A stretch of 64,000 nt of DNA from UPXZ01 sp047974405 (GTDB lineage: Bacteria; Bacteroidota; Bacteroidia; Bacteroidales; Paludibacteraceae). The stretch lies in NCBI GenBank assembly GCA_047974405.1, contig JBKECI010000063.1, positions 1 through 64,000 of the forward strand, given 5' to 3'. Shown one piece after another: positions 1 to 8,814 of the stretch. Each line of letters opens with the position of its first letter. Within the stretch, counting starts at the first letter, position 1. The notes below the pieces were generated by a model that was not told where the DNA came from, ran no database searches, and worked only from the letters and a program-made list of their open reading frames with translations. The translations under genes and the position numbers were made by a program.

Positions 1-31
1 ATAGGGAGGGGGCTATTCTAAAAATATAAAT

Positions 32-39
32 TACTTTTG
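32..39 (+). promoter_or_regulatory. Candidate -7 promoter box of the Rrf2 regulator gene
   Basis: TACTTTTG matches the Bacteroidota -7 consensus TAnnTTTG and lies 33 bases before the chosen ATG at 73. No convincing -33 TTG is visible upstream. A half-site AAAGTAGTAT at 56-65, resembling one arm of the palindrome at 508-521, lies between the box and the start, so autoregulation is possible. Confidence 0.5.
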
Positions 40-72
40 CAGAAAATAATACAACAAAGTAGTATTTTATTT

Positions 73-486
73 ATGATTCTGAACAAAACTACCGAGTATG
101 CCTTACGGATTTTGGCTTTTATGACCAAAGAACCGGAGAAAATGTATTCCGCGTCATATCTGATTGACGAATTGAAAATCTCCGACAAATACCTGAGACG
201 GATTATGACAAACCTTTCCAAAGCCGGTTTTATCCGGAGTGTACAGGGGAGAGATGGTGGCTATAAATTTGACAAAAACGTAGATAAAATATATGTATCG
301 GACGTAATTGACGTAACCGAAGGGTTGAGCAAACACTTGGCTTGTGTATTGGGTTTTGAGCGTTGCTCCAACGAGAACCCCTGTGCGCTGCACGCCATTT
401 TTCAGGATGTAAAAAACGAATTTATACGCAAGGCAAACACCATTCCACTTTCTCAACTCGATTTTTCGGAGATAAACCGATTTTAG
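73..486 (+). CDS. Rrf2-family transcriptional regulator, NsrR/IscR-like
   Basis: This is a 137-residue winged-helix repressor of the Rrf2 family. The start at 73 gives the canonical N-terminus (MILNKTTEYALRIL); an upstream ATG at 37 adds 12 unconserved residues and lies just after the promoter box. The HTH occupies roughly residues 1-60, with the family signature region SVQGRDGGY at 56-64. Three cysteines, C91, C98 and C104 (spacing x6, x5), are placed as the Fe-S ligands of NsrR and IscR, so it probably senses NO or Fe-S status through a cluster. Its neighbours are a NO reductase, a hemerythrin-PAS protein and an Fe-S repair protein, which favours NO sensing over IscR-type control. The perfect palindrome in front of the next gene is its likely operator. 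The family call is firm; the NO ligand is inferred from context. Confidence 0.9.
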   Translation: MILNKTTEYALRILAFMTKEPEKMYSASYLIDELKISDKYLRRIMTNLSKAGFIRSVQGRDGGYKFDKNVDKIYVSDVIDVTEGLSKHLACVLGFERCSNENPCALHAIFQDVKNEFIRKANTIPLSQLDFSEINRF

Positions 487-507
487 ATATTTTTTTATAT
501 CAAAATA

Positions 508-521
508 CTACTTTAAAGTAG
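508..521. promoter_or_regulatory. Perfect 14-bp palindrome, candidate operator of the Rrf2 regulator
   Basis: CTACTTTAAAGTAG is a perfect inverted repeat between the regulator gene and the DUF438-norB genes, 33 bases before the start at 554. A related half-site, AAAGTAGTAT, occurs at 56-65 in front of the regulator itself. Rrf2 repressors bind dyad-symmetric AT-rich sites, so this is the best operator candidate in the island. Binding is inferred. Confidence 0.55.
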
Positions 522-553
522 AATATGGATTAAAATAATAAAACTATAAGTAA

Positions 554-1783
554 ATGAGCGAATTGATAAATAATTCCATCGAAAGAAAAAGAAAATTAAA
601 AGAAATTATCTTAAAACTGCATCACGGTGGAGAGCAACAAGATGTGAGAAACGAACTCTTGCTTAGCTTGAGCGAAATACCTTACGGCGAAGTGGTGGAA
701 GTGGAGCAGGAACTGATAAGCGAAGGATTGCCAGAGGAGGAAGTACTGAGTTTGTGCGATGCGCATTCGGCGGTGCTGGAAGGGAGAATAGACTTGTCGG
801 CATTGAAACCGGTAGAGGCCGGACATCCGGTGGATGTATTCAGAAAAGAAAATCTGGAAATAGAGCGACTGACCAACACTATTCTACTATCAATCTCGGA
901 AATACAGAACACAAGCATAGAATTAAGCAACGAAAAAATACTGCAACTCAGAGGGTGGTACAACCAACTGTACGATATTGATAAACATTACCAACGAAAA
1001 GAATACCTGCTTTTCCCCCATTTAGAGCAGAAGGGAATCACCGGACCGCCTGCCGTGATGTGGGGAAAGCACGATGAAATAAGAGAGTTGGTAAAGGGAA
1101 GCATAGAAGCGCTGCAAACTCCCGATATTTCCAAAGAAGAATTTGACGCCATCGCCGATCTGTTGCTCAATCCCGCAGCCAAAGGAGCTAAGGATATGGT
1201 AACTAAAGAAGAAGAAATATTGCTTCCGATGTCGTTGGATACGCTCAACGAAGGCGAGTGGTACGAGATTGCCAAACAATCGTTGGAAATAGGATTTTGC
1301 TTGTACGACCCCCTGGTAGATTGGAAACCGCAAGGAGTTGAAGAAAACATCAACGATATGCAGCAGAGCGGTAGCCGGATACAATTGCCTTCGGGAAGTT
1401 TTTCGGCAGAAGAAATTATGTCTATATTAAATACACTACCGGCAGACATAACCTTTGTGGATAAAGACGACAAAGTAAAGTATTTTTCACAAAGCAAAGA
1501 CCGTATCTTCCAGCGCAACCGCTCCATTCTCAATCGGGATGTACGACTTTGCCACCCACCGGCAAGCGCTCACATTGTGGACAAAATTGTGGAAGACTTC
1601 AGAGCAGGACGTGAAGAGAGCGCACCATTCTGGATCAATATGCATGGGAAAATGATTTTTATCGAATACTTTGCCCTTCGGAATGAAGCCGGAGAGTATC
1701 AGGGAACGCTGGAGGTATCGCATGATGTAACCCGCTATCGTCAATTGGAGGGCGAACAGCGGATATTGTCCTACCAAAAATAA
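554..1783 (+). CDS. DUF438 / hemerythrin / PAS domain protein
   Basis: This 409-residue cytoplasmic protein has three modules: an N-terminal DUF438 domain (about 10-80), a hemerythrin HHE domain (about 90-240) and a C-terminal PAS domain (about 285-400). The hemerythrin part contains HYQRKE, FPHLE, a later HDEIRE and KEEEILLP, as expected for a carboxylate/histidine di-iron site. The architecture matches the DUF438 family often linked to NO and anaerobic stress genes. It is probably a di-iron sensor or NO/O2-binding protein. It lies 66 bases before the NO reductase gene with no terminator between, so the two are likely one transcript under the palindrome at 508-521. No DNA-binding or kinase domain is present, so its output partner is unknown. 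Confidence 0.88.
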   Translation: MSELINNSIERKRKLKEIILKLHHGGEQQDVRNELLLSLSEIPYGEVVEVEQELISEGLPEEEVLSLCDAHSAVLEGRIDLSALKPVEAGHPVDVFRKENLEIERLTNTILLSISEIQNTSIELSNEKILQLRGWYNQLYDIDKHYQRKEYLLFPHLEQKGITGPPAVMWGKHDEIRELVKGSIEALQTPDISKEEFDAIADLLLNPAAKGAKDMVTKEEEILLPMSLDTLNEGEWYEIAKQSLEIGFCLYDPLVDWKPQGVEENINDMQQSGSRIQLPSGSFSAEEIMSILNTLPADITFVDKDDKVKYFSQSKDRIFQRNRSILNRDVRLCHPPASAHIVDKIVEDFRAGREESAPFWINMHGKMIFIEYFALRNEAGEYQGTLEVSHDVTRYRQLEGEQRILSYQK

Positions 1784-1849
1784 TTGTATATTATAAGATA
1801 AAATTCGACGATAACTATTTCTTCTAATCAATATTAAAAGATAAAATTT

Positions 1850-4075
1850 ATGAAACAGACATTTCTTGACAAATTTATGAGCCGAAAAGGTCTTGCGACA
1901 TCTTTTTGGATCATCGCATTGATTATGATTTCGATGCTTATTTACTACACGGCAAATCTCCAAAAAGAAGTGCCTCCCATCCCCAAAGTGGTAAAGTCCG
2001 AAACGGGCGAGGTGCTTTATACGGGCGATGACGTGATTGCCGGAAAGGGATATTTCCAACAATTTGACCTGACCGACTGGGGTTCGATGCTCGGTATGGG
2101 TGCCTATATGGGACCTGATTTTTCGACCGATTTTGTGCATTACCGTGCCGAAAGTCTTTACGACTACTACGGAAAAGAAATGTACGGAAAAGGACTGACG
2201 GAACTTTCTGATATTGAGAAAGGGGCGGTAAAAGAACGGGTAAAGCAGGATATGAAAAAACAAACCAAGTTGGAAGAGAATGCTACCATTTACACCGTAG
2301 CTTCAGCGGAAGCGTACAAGTCCAATGTAGAGTATATTACCAAACTTTTGGTGGAAGGCGATCCGGAACGCGGTTTCAAAGGTGGCGTAATCAAACCGGA
2401 AGAAGCGGCTAAAATCGCCGCGTTTTTTGACTGGGGGCAGTTAGTGGCTTCTTCGTTGCGTCCGGGAACGGAACGCACCTGGTCAAACAACTGGCCTGCC
2501 GAACCCTTGATTGACCAAGATTTGACGTTTGAATCGCACAAAATTTCCCTTTGGGAATTTCTTATTTTGTGGACATTGACCATTGTCGTTATTTATTTGT
2601 CGTACGAATATCTTTTCAAAAAGGAAGACGGCGACAAATTTGAAGAACCAATTCAAATCACTTCCATTTTCAAATCACAACGAAAATTATTAAAATACAT
2701 CCCGATTGTAGCCGGCTTGTTTGTGGTACAGCTATTTTTGGGAGGGTATCTGGCACACCTATACACCGAACCTACCCAAGACTTTATCATTTCGCAAGAC
2801 TTACTTCCCTTTAACGTTATCCGTTCTATACATACGCAGCTTGCCATACTCTGGGTAGCCGTCGGATGGTTGGTAGGAGGACTGCTCATAGCGCCTTGGG
2901 TGGCGAATAAAGACCACAAATACCCCTGGTTGGTGGATGTGCTTTGGCTGGCGCTACTTGTAGTGGCTGTCGGAAGCATTATCGGACTGTATATGGGGGC
3001 AACGGGACAGATGCGCGACGTTTGGTTCTGGTTAGGAAACGAAGGACGCGAATTGATTAATATTGCCCGTGTTTGGGACATCGGATTGGTAGTGGGACTT
3101 GTATTCTGGTTCCTGCTGATTATTTCTCTGATACGAAAATCGGCAACCAACAATCCGATTGTAAGCACCATCATCTGGTCGGCGTTTGCCATTGCCACAC
3201 TGTATATGGCGGGGATGATGCCGGTACACAAAATTATGCCCAATTACACGGTGGACGATTATTACCGCTGGTGGGTAATCCACCTTTGGGTAGAATTGAC
3301 TTTTGAACTTTTCGCCGCCGGTGTGATCGCTTTCTTTACCGTTTCACTGGGACTTATTACGCACAAAACGGCTGTGAAAGTGATGTTCTTCGAACTCTTC
3401 CTGATTTCGCTTAGCGGTACGCTTGGCGTGGGACACCACTATTTTTGGCAGGGATTGGACGAGTATTGGATTGCCATCGGCGGTATATTCTCCGCACTCG
3501 AACCACTTCCACTGGCTTTGATGATCATCGAGGCGATGAAAAACAAGAAGGAGCGAATTTATTCAGGCGAAGATTTCAAATTTTCCACACCGTTTATGTG
3601 GATTGCCGGCTCGGCTGTTCTCAACTGGATTGGCGCCGGATTTTTCGGAATGGTTATCAATACGCCAACTATCAGCTACTATTCGCACGGAACGTATCTG
3701 ATAATGCCACACGGACACATCGCACTTTTGGGCGCTTTCGGATACATTTCCATTGCGTTTCTCTATATGACTTCGAGAACAAACGCGCTAGCCCGTAACT
3801 TAGAGTGGAGTGATAAATTGAGCAAAATCGGATTTTGGGTACTTACCATCGGCGCTTTGCTTTACGCGATTCCGACCTACATCGTAGGTATTCACCAGAC
3901 CCAAGTGGCGATGGAACACGGCTATTTCTTGGCGCGTATGCGCGAAACGGTAGAAGGTATGAAAGGATGGATGTGGGCAAGAACACTGCCGGACGGAATG
4001 ATGATTCTCGGCGGGTTGATAATTTTCTATGACCTGGCTCAAAAAACCTTTTTTGCAAAAAAGACAGTTTCATAA
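1850..4075 (+). CDS. norB: Quinol-dependent nitric oxide reductase, single-subunit (qNOR)
   Basis: The 741-residue integral membrane enzyme reduces 2 NO to N2O with electrons from quinol. It has an N-terminal membrane anchor (about 17-36), a long periplasmic segment (about 40-225) that replaces the NorC subunit, and then about a dozen membrane helices of the haem-copper oxidase fold. The metal ligands are visible: His in HTQLAIL (H328), the HLWVELTFE helix with His and Glu for haem b3/FeB, the HH pair in GVGHHYFW (about 529-530), and HGHIALLG (about 621-623). Length and architecture fit qNOR (NorZ type) rather than two-subunit cNOR. The surrounding genes point to NO detoxification more than full denitrification, since no nitrite or N2O reductase is in the window. 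Confidence 0.96.
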   Translation: MKQTFLDKFMSRKGLATSFWIIALIMISMLIYYTANLQKEVPPIPKVVKSETGEVLYTGDDVIAGKGYFQQFDLTDWGSMLGMGAYMGPDFSTDFVHYRAESLYDYYGKEMYGKGLTELSDIEKGAVKERVKQDMKKQTKLEENATIYTVASAEAYKSNVEYITKLLVEGDPERGFKGGVIKPEEAAKIAAFFDWGQLVASSLRPGTERTWSNNWPAEPLIDQDLTFESHKISLWEFLILWTLTIVVIYLSYEYLFKKEDGDKFEEPIQITSIFKSQRKLLKYIPIVAGLFVVQLFLGGYLAHLYTEPTQDFIISQDLLPFNVIRSIHTQLAILWVAVGWLVGGLLIAPWVANKDHKYPWLVDVLWLALLVVAVGSIIGLYMGATGQMRDVWFWLGNEGRELINIARVWDIGLVVGLVFWFLLIISLIRKSATNNPIVSTIIWSAFAIATLYMAGMMPVHKIMPNYTVDDYYRWWVIHLWVELTFELFAAGVIAFFTVSLGLITHKTAVKVMFFELFLISLSGTLGVGHHYFWQGLDEYWIAIGGIFSALEPLPLALMIIEAMKNKKERIYSGEDFKFSTPFMWIAGSAVLNWIGAGFFGMVINTPTISYYSHGTYLIMPHGHIALLGAFGYISIAFLYMTSRTNALARNLEWSDKLSKIGFWVLTIGALLYAIPTYIVGIHQTQVAMEHGYFLARMRETVEGMKGWMWARTLPDGMMILGGLIIFYDLAQKTFFAKKTVS

Positions 4076-4091
4076 TTTTTATTAGAAAAAA

Positions 4092-4141
4092 GGGAGAAGG
4101 CTATTCAAAAGATGAACCTTCTCTCATTTTTTCTTCTTTTT
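4092..4141 (+). terminator. Hairpin-T-tract terminator after the NO reductase gene
   Basis: Arms at 4092-4100 and 4117-4125 form a 9-bp stem with one G-T pair. They are followed by a T-rich run. It spans the first possible ATG (4112) of the next ORF, which is one reason to start that gene at 4187. Confidence 0.6.
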
Positions 4142-4186
4142 TGCAAAAATAGAAGAATCGGATATGAAAGAACAAATTTTAAACAG

Positions 4187-4705
4187 ATGAAAGAAGAACT
4201 GATCATTACACCCAAAGCAAAAATTTGGGACATTATTGAAACCTATCCCGAATTGGAAGAGGTAATCGTTGAATTTGCTCCGGCTTTCAGCAAGCTCAAA
4301 AACCCCTTGCTGCGCCGAACCATCGGAAAAGTGGCAACACTTCAGCAAGCCGCCGCTACCGCTAATGTCAATATCAACGAGTTGGTGGGCGTGTTACGTA
4401 AAAAAATAGGACAAAGCGGTATTATGGAAGAAACAGATAATAAACAATACAATTTCGCGCGCCCGGAATGGTTCGTAGCGGAAAAAGTAAGCGAAGAACT
4501 TGATGCGCGCGAAATGCTAAGCAGGGGCGAACATCCGGTAAATCAGGTAATGGCTGATTTGAAAAAACTAAATGAAAATGAAATATATAAGATGGTGATC
4601 TCGTTTTTACCCGCACCACTCATTGACAAAGCGTCTGCTTTGGGTGCCAAACACTGGGTGGACAAGCAGGACGAAACGCTTTATCACGTCTATTTTTCCA
4701 AATAA
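4187..4705 (+). CDS. DUF1858 + DUF2249 domain protein
   Basis: This 172-residue protein starts at MKEELIITPKAKIWD. An in-frame ATG at 4112 lies inside the terminator hairpin and adds a hydrophobic stretch unlike the family. The N-terminal half resembles DUF1858 (PELEEVIVEFAPAFSKLKNP, about 20-40), a small helical domain. The C-terminal half resembles DUF2249 (ALGAKHWVDKQ near 155), a TusA-like fold found with hemerythrin and NO-stress proteins. It is 13 bases upstream of the Fe-S repair gene and probably co-transcribed with it. A role in NO or anaerobic metabolism is suggested by context; the biochemical activity is unknown. Confidence 0.82.
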   Translation: MKEELIITPKAKIWDIIETYPELEEVIVEFAPAFSKLKNPLLRRTIGKVATLQQAAATANVNINELVGVLRKKIGQSGIMEETDNKQYNFARPEWFVAEKVSEELDAREMLSRGEHPVNQVMADLKKLNENEIYKMVISFLPAPLIDKASALGAKHWVDKQDETLYHVYFSK

Positions 4706-4718
4706 TAAAAAAACAAAA

Positions 4719-5420
4719 ATGATGGACACAACCAACAAAACAATAGGACAAATTGTGGCTGACGATTTCAGAACAGCCGAAATTTTCAAAAATGCAGGCA
4801 TCGATTTTTGCTGCGGAGGTAAAAAATCGGTAGCGCAAGCTTGCAGCGAGAAAAATGTTTCTGAAGAAAAATTGATACAAGAAATTAACGAGTTACAAAA
4901 ATCGGGCGGAATATCTACGCACAATTTCAACGAATGGGATGTCGATTTCTTGATCGATTACATCGTAAACACACATCATAAATCGGGACGAAAATTATTG
5001 GCACAATTGGACGGCTACACCAAAAAGATAGCGGATGTTCACGGACACAACCATCCCGAATTATTTGAAATAGCTGCTCTTTTTGATGAATTGGCGGATG
5101 ATTTGCTGCCCCATTTCGAAAAAGAAGAACAGGTGCTTTTTCCGGCAATAAAGGAAGCGTTGAAATCGGATTCGCCACAACTGAAAATGCTCATTCAAAA
5201 CGCAATAAACGGAATGCTCCACGAACACGATGGAGCGGGAGAGTTACTGGAAAGAATTAACATGCTAAGCAATGGATATACCATCCCCAAAGACGCTTGC
5301 AATACCTATTTAGTAACTTTTAAGATGCTTGAAGAATTGGAAAACGACCTCCATACACATATTCATTTAGAAAACAACATATTGTTTCCCAAAGCGTTGG
5401 AAATGGCAAAAGCGGAATAG
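4719..5420 (+). CDS. ric: Iron-sulfur cluster repair di-iron protein Ric/ScdA (YtfE family)
   Basis: This 233-residue protein repairs Fe-S clusters damaged by NO or peroxide. The N-terminal ScdA_N domain carries the CC pair (C31-C32 in GIDFCCGG). The hemerythrin domain from about 80 supplies the expected His/Glu ligands (HHKSGR, LPHFEKEE, LHEHDGAG, HTHIHLENNILFP). The start at 4719 is the first of two adjacent ATGs; the longer ORF from 4623 overlaps the upstream gene. As the last gene of the NO island it complements the reductase: one removes NO, the other mends its damage. Weakly inverted CCTC/GAGG sequences follow the stop but do not make a convincing terminator. Confidence 0.95.
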   Translation: MMDTTNKTIGQIVADDFRTAEIFKNAGIDFCCGGKKSVAQACSEKNVSEEKLIQEINELQKSGGISTHNFNEWDVDFLIDYIVNTHHKSGRKLLAQLDGYTKKIADVHGHNHPELFEIAALFDELADDLLPHFEKEEQVLFPAIKEALKSDSPQLKMLIQNAINGMLHEHDGAGELLERINMLSNGYTIPKDACNTYLVTFKMLEELENDLHTHIHLENNILFPKALEMAKAE

Positions 5421-5492
5421 AAAATTTGTTGCCTCTTTTTTTTGAGGTTAAAATAATAGTTAAAAGCAAAGCGGTATTGGAAAATATATTGT

Positions 5493-5500
5493 ATTTTTGC
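5493..5500 (+). promoter_or_regulatory. Candidate -7 promoter box upstream of the pentapeptide-repeat gene
   Basis: TATTTTTG matches TAnnTTTG. It lies 102 bases upstream of the start at 5603, leaving a leader of about 95 bases that I cannot assign. No good -33 element is seen. Confidence 0.4.
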
Positions 5501-5602
5501 AATCAAAAGGAGTGCTTCTTGTGATGCTGGCAGGATTGAAATCTGCTTAAACTTACGAGGAGCATTTTGTATTGCTAACACTTGGTAATTAGATATTTTA
5601 CA

Positions 5603-6178
5603 ATGTCGGATAATTATATTGAAAACAAAACTTTTGAAAAAATAAATCAGACTGAGATGCCATTGGTACGAGGCGAATATGAGTGTTGTACGTTTTTGAA
5701 CTGCAATTTTTTTGAGGCAAATATAAGTCAATTTGTTTTTATCGACTGCCAATTTACAAATTGTAATTTCAGTTTGGCAAATATGTCAAAAACAGCTTTC
5801 AGAGAGGTTCGTTTCAAGGAATGCAATCTGCTCGGAGTACATTTCGGTGAGTGCAATACATTTGGACTGGCATTTGAGTTTGACGAGTGTCGCCTGAATC
5901 AAGCCTCTTTTTATCAATTAAAAATTAAAAAAACGCGATTTAAAAAATGCCGGTTAATTGAAACTGACTTTGTCGAAAGCGATCTAAGTAACTCATATTT
6001 TATCAATTGCGATTTGTCAAATGCAATCTTTGACCGTACGAATTTGGGAAAATGCGATTTTACCACAGCCCACAATTATTCTATTGATCCGGAAAGAAAC
6101 AACCTACTTGGGGCAAAATTTTCGATATCGGGAGTAGCCGGATTACTACAAAAATACAACATCGAAATCATAGAATGA
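5603..6178 (+). CDS. Pentapeptide-repeat protein
   Basis: From the ATG at 5603 (MSDNYIENK) this is a 191-residue protein made mostly of A(D/N)LXX-like pentapeptide repeats, for example CTFLNCNFFEANIS, CQFTNCNFSLANM and SDLSNSYFINCDLSNAIF. Such repeats fold into a right-handed quadrilateral beta-helix. Some relatives (Qnr, MfpA) mimic DNA and protect gyrase; most have no known role. Many cysteines sit at regular repeat positions. It overlaps the next gene by four bases (ATGA), so the two are translationally coupled. A Qnr-like function cannot be claimed from the sequence. Confidence 0.88.
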   Translation: MSDNYIENKTFEKINQTEMPLVRGEYECCTFLNCNFFEANISQFVFIDCQFTNCNFSLANMSKTAFREVRFKECNLLGVHFGECNTFGLAFEFDECRLNQASFYQLKIKKTRFKKCRLIETDFVESDLSNSYFINCDLSNAIFDRTNLGKCDFTTAHNYSIDPERNNLLGAKFSISGVAGLLQKYNIEIIE

Positions 6179-6684
6179 AATACAAGGTTCTTTATATTGT
6201 TACCACTTTTTTCGTTCTATTTTCGTGCAGTAAACCTCAGCCTCAGATTCCTGCCAATAGGAGAATTGGCGCTGATTCTACCGAAATAAACCTCCGCTCG
6301 ATGAACGAAATATTAATCCAAAAGGAAGATAGTTTAATAAAAATATTGATAGAGACACAAGAAAATAATTTCGAAAAAACATTGAGTGGTATTTGGTATT
6401 TCAAAGAAAAAGAGACCACATTGGATTTTATAATCGGATATCCCGAAATTACCATTAGATACGAAGTGTTTTCTTTAACAGGAGAGAAATTTGATAGTGC
6501 AACATTGAATGTAGTATTCGAAAAAAAAGAGATTCCCCAAGGATTGGAGGAAGGATTGAAACTAATGCGCAAAGGAGAGAAAATGCAATTAATAGTGCCT
6601 TGGTATTTGGCTTACGGAATGGGTGGCATAGATAATATCCCTCCATATACTTCGTTAATGTATGAAGTGGAGACAATACAATGA
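6175..6684 (+). CDS. FKBP-type peptidyl-prolyl isomerase-like lipoprotein
   Basis: This 169-residue lipoprotein has a signal peptide ending in LFSC, with C18 as the lipidated cysteine. The C-terminal half looks like an FKBP domain: GLEEGLKLMRKGEKMQLIVP, then AYGMGGIDNIPPYTSLMYEVE, the usual C-terminal beta-strand pattern. The FKBP core is short and several catalytic aromatic residues are not obvious, so it may be a chaperone rather than an active isomerase. It resembles the GldI type of Bacteroidota FKBP lipoproteins. It starts inside the stop of the pentapeptide gene and is followed by a second small lipoprotein of similar fold. Confidence 0.82.
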   Translation: MKYKVLYIVTTFFVLFSCSKPQPQIPANRRIGADSTEINLRSMNEILIQKEDSLIKILIETQENNFEKTLSGIWYFKEKETTLDFIIGYPEITIRYEVFSLTGEKFDSATLNVVFEKKEIPQGLEEGLKLMRKGEKMQLIVPWYLAYGMGGIDNIPPYTSLMYEVETIQ

Positions 6685-6760
6685 TCTTTTGTTTAATTAA
6701 CTTGTGTATTTAACAATATTGTCAGATATTTGTACTCGAATTAACAAAATAGAAATTTAA

Positions 6761-7288
6761 ATGAAATTTAAATTATTTGCGATTGCACTCATGACCTTAA
6801 CAGTTCTGTTTTCGGCTTGCAGTAACAAAAAAACGTATAGCGAACTGCAAGACGAAGAGCAGGCACTCATAACCAATTATCTCAAAAAGAACAATATCAA
6901 AGTTGTAACCATACTGCCCGACAGCGATAAATGGACCCCCGATGTGTATTATAAATCTACCTCCGGTCTCTATTTTCATTTGGTATCTTTAGGAGATACG
7001 GCACAGTCCATTAAGTCAAAATCCAAAATATTGTACCGCTATGCGGAATATACTCTGAAAGGTGATACCGTCGTAAATACATACAACCCACAAGAATATC
7101 GCTATCCTCACAGACTAACTTTTGAGGATTATACCACAGGGACTACCGGATTGCAAGAAGCTGTTTCGTTGATGAAATTTCAAGATTCGGAAGCAAAAAT
7201 AATAATTCCACACAATCTGAACTCTTCGAGCTATCTGCAGAGCGTTACTCCTATGGCCTACGATGTGAAAATAAAAATAGTGCCTTAA
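6761..7288 (+). CDS. DUF4827-family lipoprotein
   Basis: This 175-residue lipoprotein has a lipobox FSAC (C20). The mature part begins SNKKTYSELQDEEQALITNYLKK, a hallmark of the DUF4827 family found in Bacteroidales and usually encoded beside an FKBP lipoprotein and a phosphoglucomutase, exactly as here. The C-terminal half (TTGLQEAVSLMKFQDSEAKIIIPHNLN) has an FKBP-like strand order. It probably acts in envelope folding or assembly at the periplasmic face of a membrane; the substrate is unknown. Confidence 0.8.
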   Translation: MKFKLFAIALMTLTVLFSACSNKKTYSELQDEEQALITNYLKKNNIKVVTILPDSDKWTPDVYYKSTSGLYFHLVSLGDTAQSIKSKSKILYRYAEYTLKGDTVVNTYNPQEYRYPHRLTFEDYTTGTTGLQEAVSLMKFQDSEAKIIIPHNLNSSSYLQSVTPMAYDVKIKIVP

Positions 7289-7376
7289 TCTTTTCTATTA
7301 CCTAAGTACTCTTTCTCTTATCAAAATTGTAAAACTGATTTTACTATTCTCATACAATCTATCCAATTCTAAAAAT

Positions 7377-8765
7377 ATGACATTAATCAAATCTATTTCA
7401 GGTATTCGCGGCACAATAGGCGGAACGGCAGGCGAAGGATTGACACCGCTTGATATTGTAAAATTTACTTCGGCTTATGCCGCCTTTATTCAATCATCAA
7501 AAGAAACAGAATCGAATAAAATTGTGGTAGGACGCGATGCCCGCATATCGGGCGAAATGGTAAATAAGATAGTAATAGGGACGTTGCTTGGAATGGGTAT
7601 GGATGTAGTGGATATCGGGTTGGCTACTACACCTACCACAGAACTTGCCGTAACGATGGAAAAGGCTGCCGGCGGAATTATTCTTACGGCCAGCCACAAT
7701 CCCAAACAGTGGAACGCATTGAAACTCTTAAATGAAAATGGAGAATTTTTAAATGCAAAAGAAGGAGAGGTCATCTTGGCATTGGCAGAAAAAGATCAAT
7801 ACAATTTTGCCGAAGTAGATTCCATAGGAAAACTATCTGTAACCGATTATACCCGACAACATATAGAAAATGTTCTTGCATTGGATCTTGTGGATGCTGA
7901 TGCCATTAAAAAAGCAAACTTTAAAGTAGCCATTGATTGTGTAAATTCTGTAGGCGGAATCGCTATCCCGGCGCTTCTTGAAGCGCTCGGAGTTGAAACG
8001 GTAGAAAATCTCTACTGTGAACCCAATGGGCATTTTCCGCACAATCCAGAACCACTTCCCGAGCATTTGACCGAGATATCTTCGGTAATGAAATCGGGAA
8101 AATTTGATGTGGGATTTGTGGTTGACCCCGATGTGGACAGATTGGCAATTATTGGCGAAGACGGGAGTATGTTTGGAGAGGAATATACTTTGGTCTCTAT
8201 TGCCGATTATATTTTGCAACACACACCCGGCAACACAGTTTCAAATCTGAGTTCTACCCGTGCGCTACGTGACGTAACTCGCCGATACGGCTGTAAATAC
8301 AACGCAGCAGCTGTGGGCGAAGTTAATGTGGTAACGAAAATGAAAGAGACAAATGCCGTTATTGGAGGTGAAGGAAACGGAGGTATCATTTATCCGGCTT
8401 CGCATTATGGGCGCGATGCGTTGGTAGGGATAGCCCTCTTTTTGACAAATTTGGCTAAATCCGACAAAAAAGTAACAGAGATGCGTGCCGAATATCCCAA
8501 TTATTTGATGTCGAAAAATAAGATACAACTTACTCCAGAGATTGATGTTGATGGCGTATTAGCCGTAATCAAAAGGTCGTATAAACAATACGAAGTTAAT
8601 GATATTGACGGAGTCAAGATTGATTTTCCTCAAGGTTGGGTGCATCTGCGAAAATCAAATACAGAACCTATTATACGTATATATTCCGAAGCAGATACTG
8701 CTGAGCAAGCCGATAACTTTGCCAAAGCGGTTATGGAAGAAATAAAACGGATAACAAATATCTGA
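7377..8765 (+). CDS. glmM: Phosphoglucosamine mutase / phosphomannomutase family enzyme
   Basis: This 462-residue alpha-D-phosphohexomutase most likely interconverts glucosamine-6-P and glucosamine-1-P for cell-wall and LPS precursors. The four family domains are present: phosphoserine loop TASHNPKQWNALK (S106), metal loop DPDVDRL (about 250), sugar-binding loop GEGNGG (about 330) and C-terminal phosphate loop RKSNTEPIIRIYSEA (about 425-440). GVKIDFPQGWVHLRKSNTEP fits GlmM-like members in Bacteroidota. Phosphomannomutase activity cannot be excluded. The gene ends the plus-strand run and converges on the helicase gene. Confidence 0.9.
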   Translation: MTLIKSISGIRGTIGGTAGEGLTPLDIVKFTSAYAAFIQSSKETESNKIVVGRDARISGEMVNKIVIGTLLGMGMDVVDIGLATTPTTELAVTMEKAAGGIILTASHNPKQWNALKLLNENGEFLNAKEGEVILALAEKDQYNFAEVDSIGKLSVTDYTRQHIENVLALDLVDADAIKKANFKVAIDCVNSVGGIAIPALLEALGVETVENLYCEPNGHFPHNPEPLPEHLTEISSVMKSGKFDVGFVVDPDVDRLAIIGEDGSMFGEEYTLVSIADYILQHTPGNTVSNLSSTRALRDVTRRYGCKYNAAAVGEVNVVTKMKETNAVIGGEGNGGIIYPASHYGRDALVGIALFLTNLAKSDKKVTEMRAEYPNYLMSKNKIQLTPEIDVDGVLAVIKRSYKQYEVNDIDGVKIDFPQGWVHLRKSNTEPIIRIYSEADTAEQADNFAKAVMEEIKRITNI

Positions 8766-8814
8766 TTTTTGCCAAAAGGATATGAAGTCTTGCTTTGCGC
8801 TTTTTATCCTTGAG

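Noticed and set aside
5432..5447. CCTC/GAGG hairpin after ric
   Set aside because: Only four base pairs; too weak to call a terminator.
5603..6178. Pentapeptide-repeat protein as a Qnr-like quinolone resistance gene
   Set aside because: Repeat fold alone does not show gyrase protection, and the context is envelope lipoproteins.
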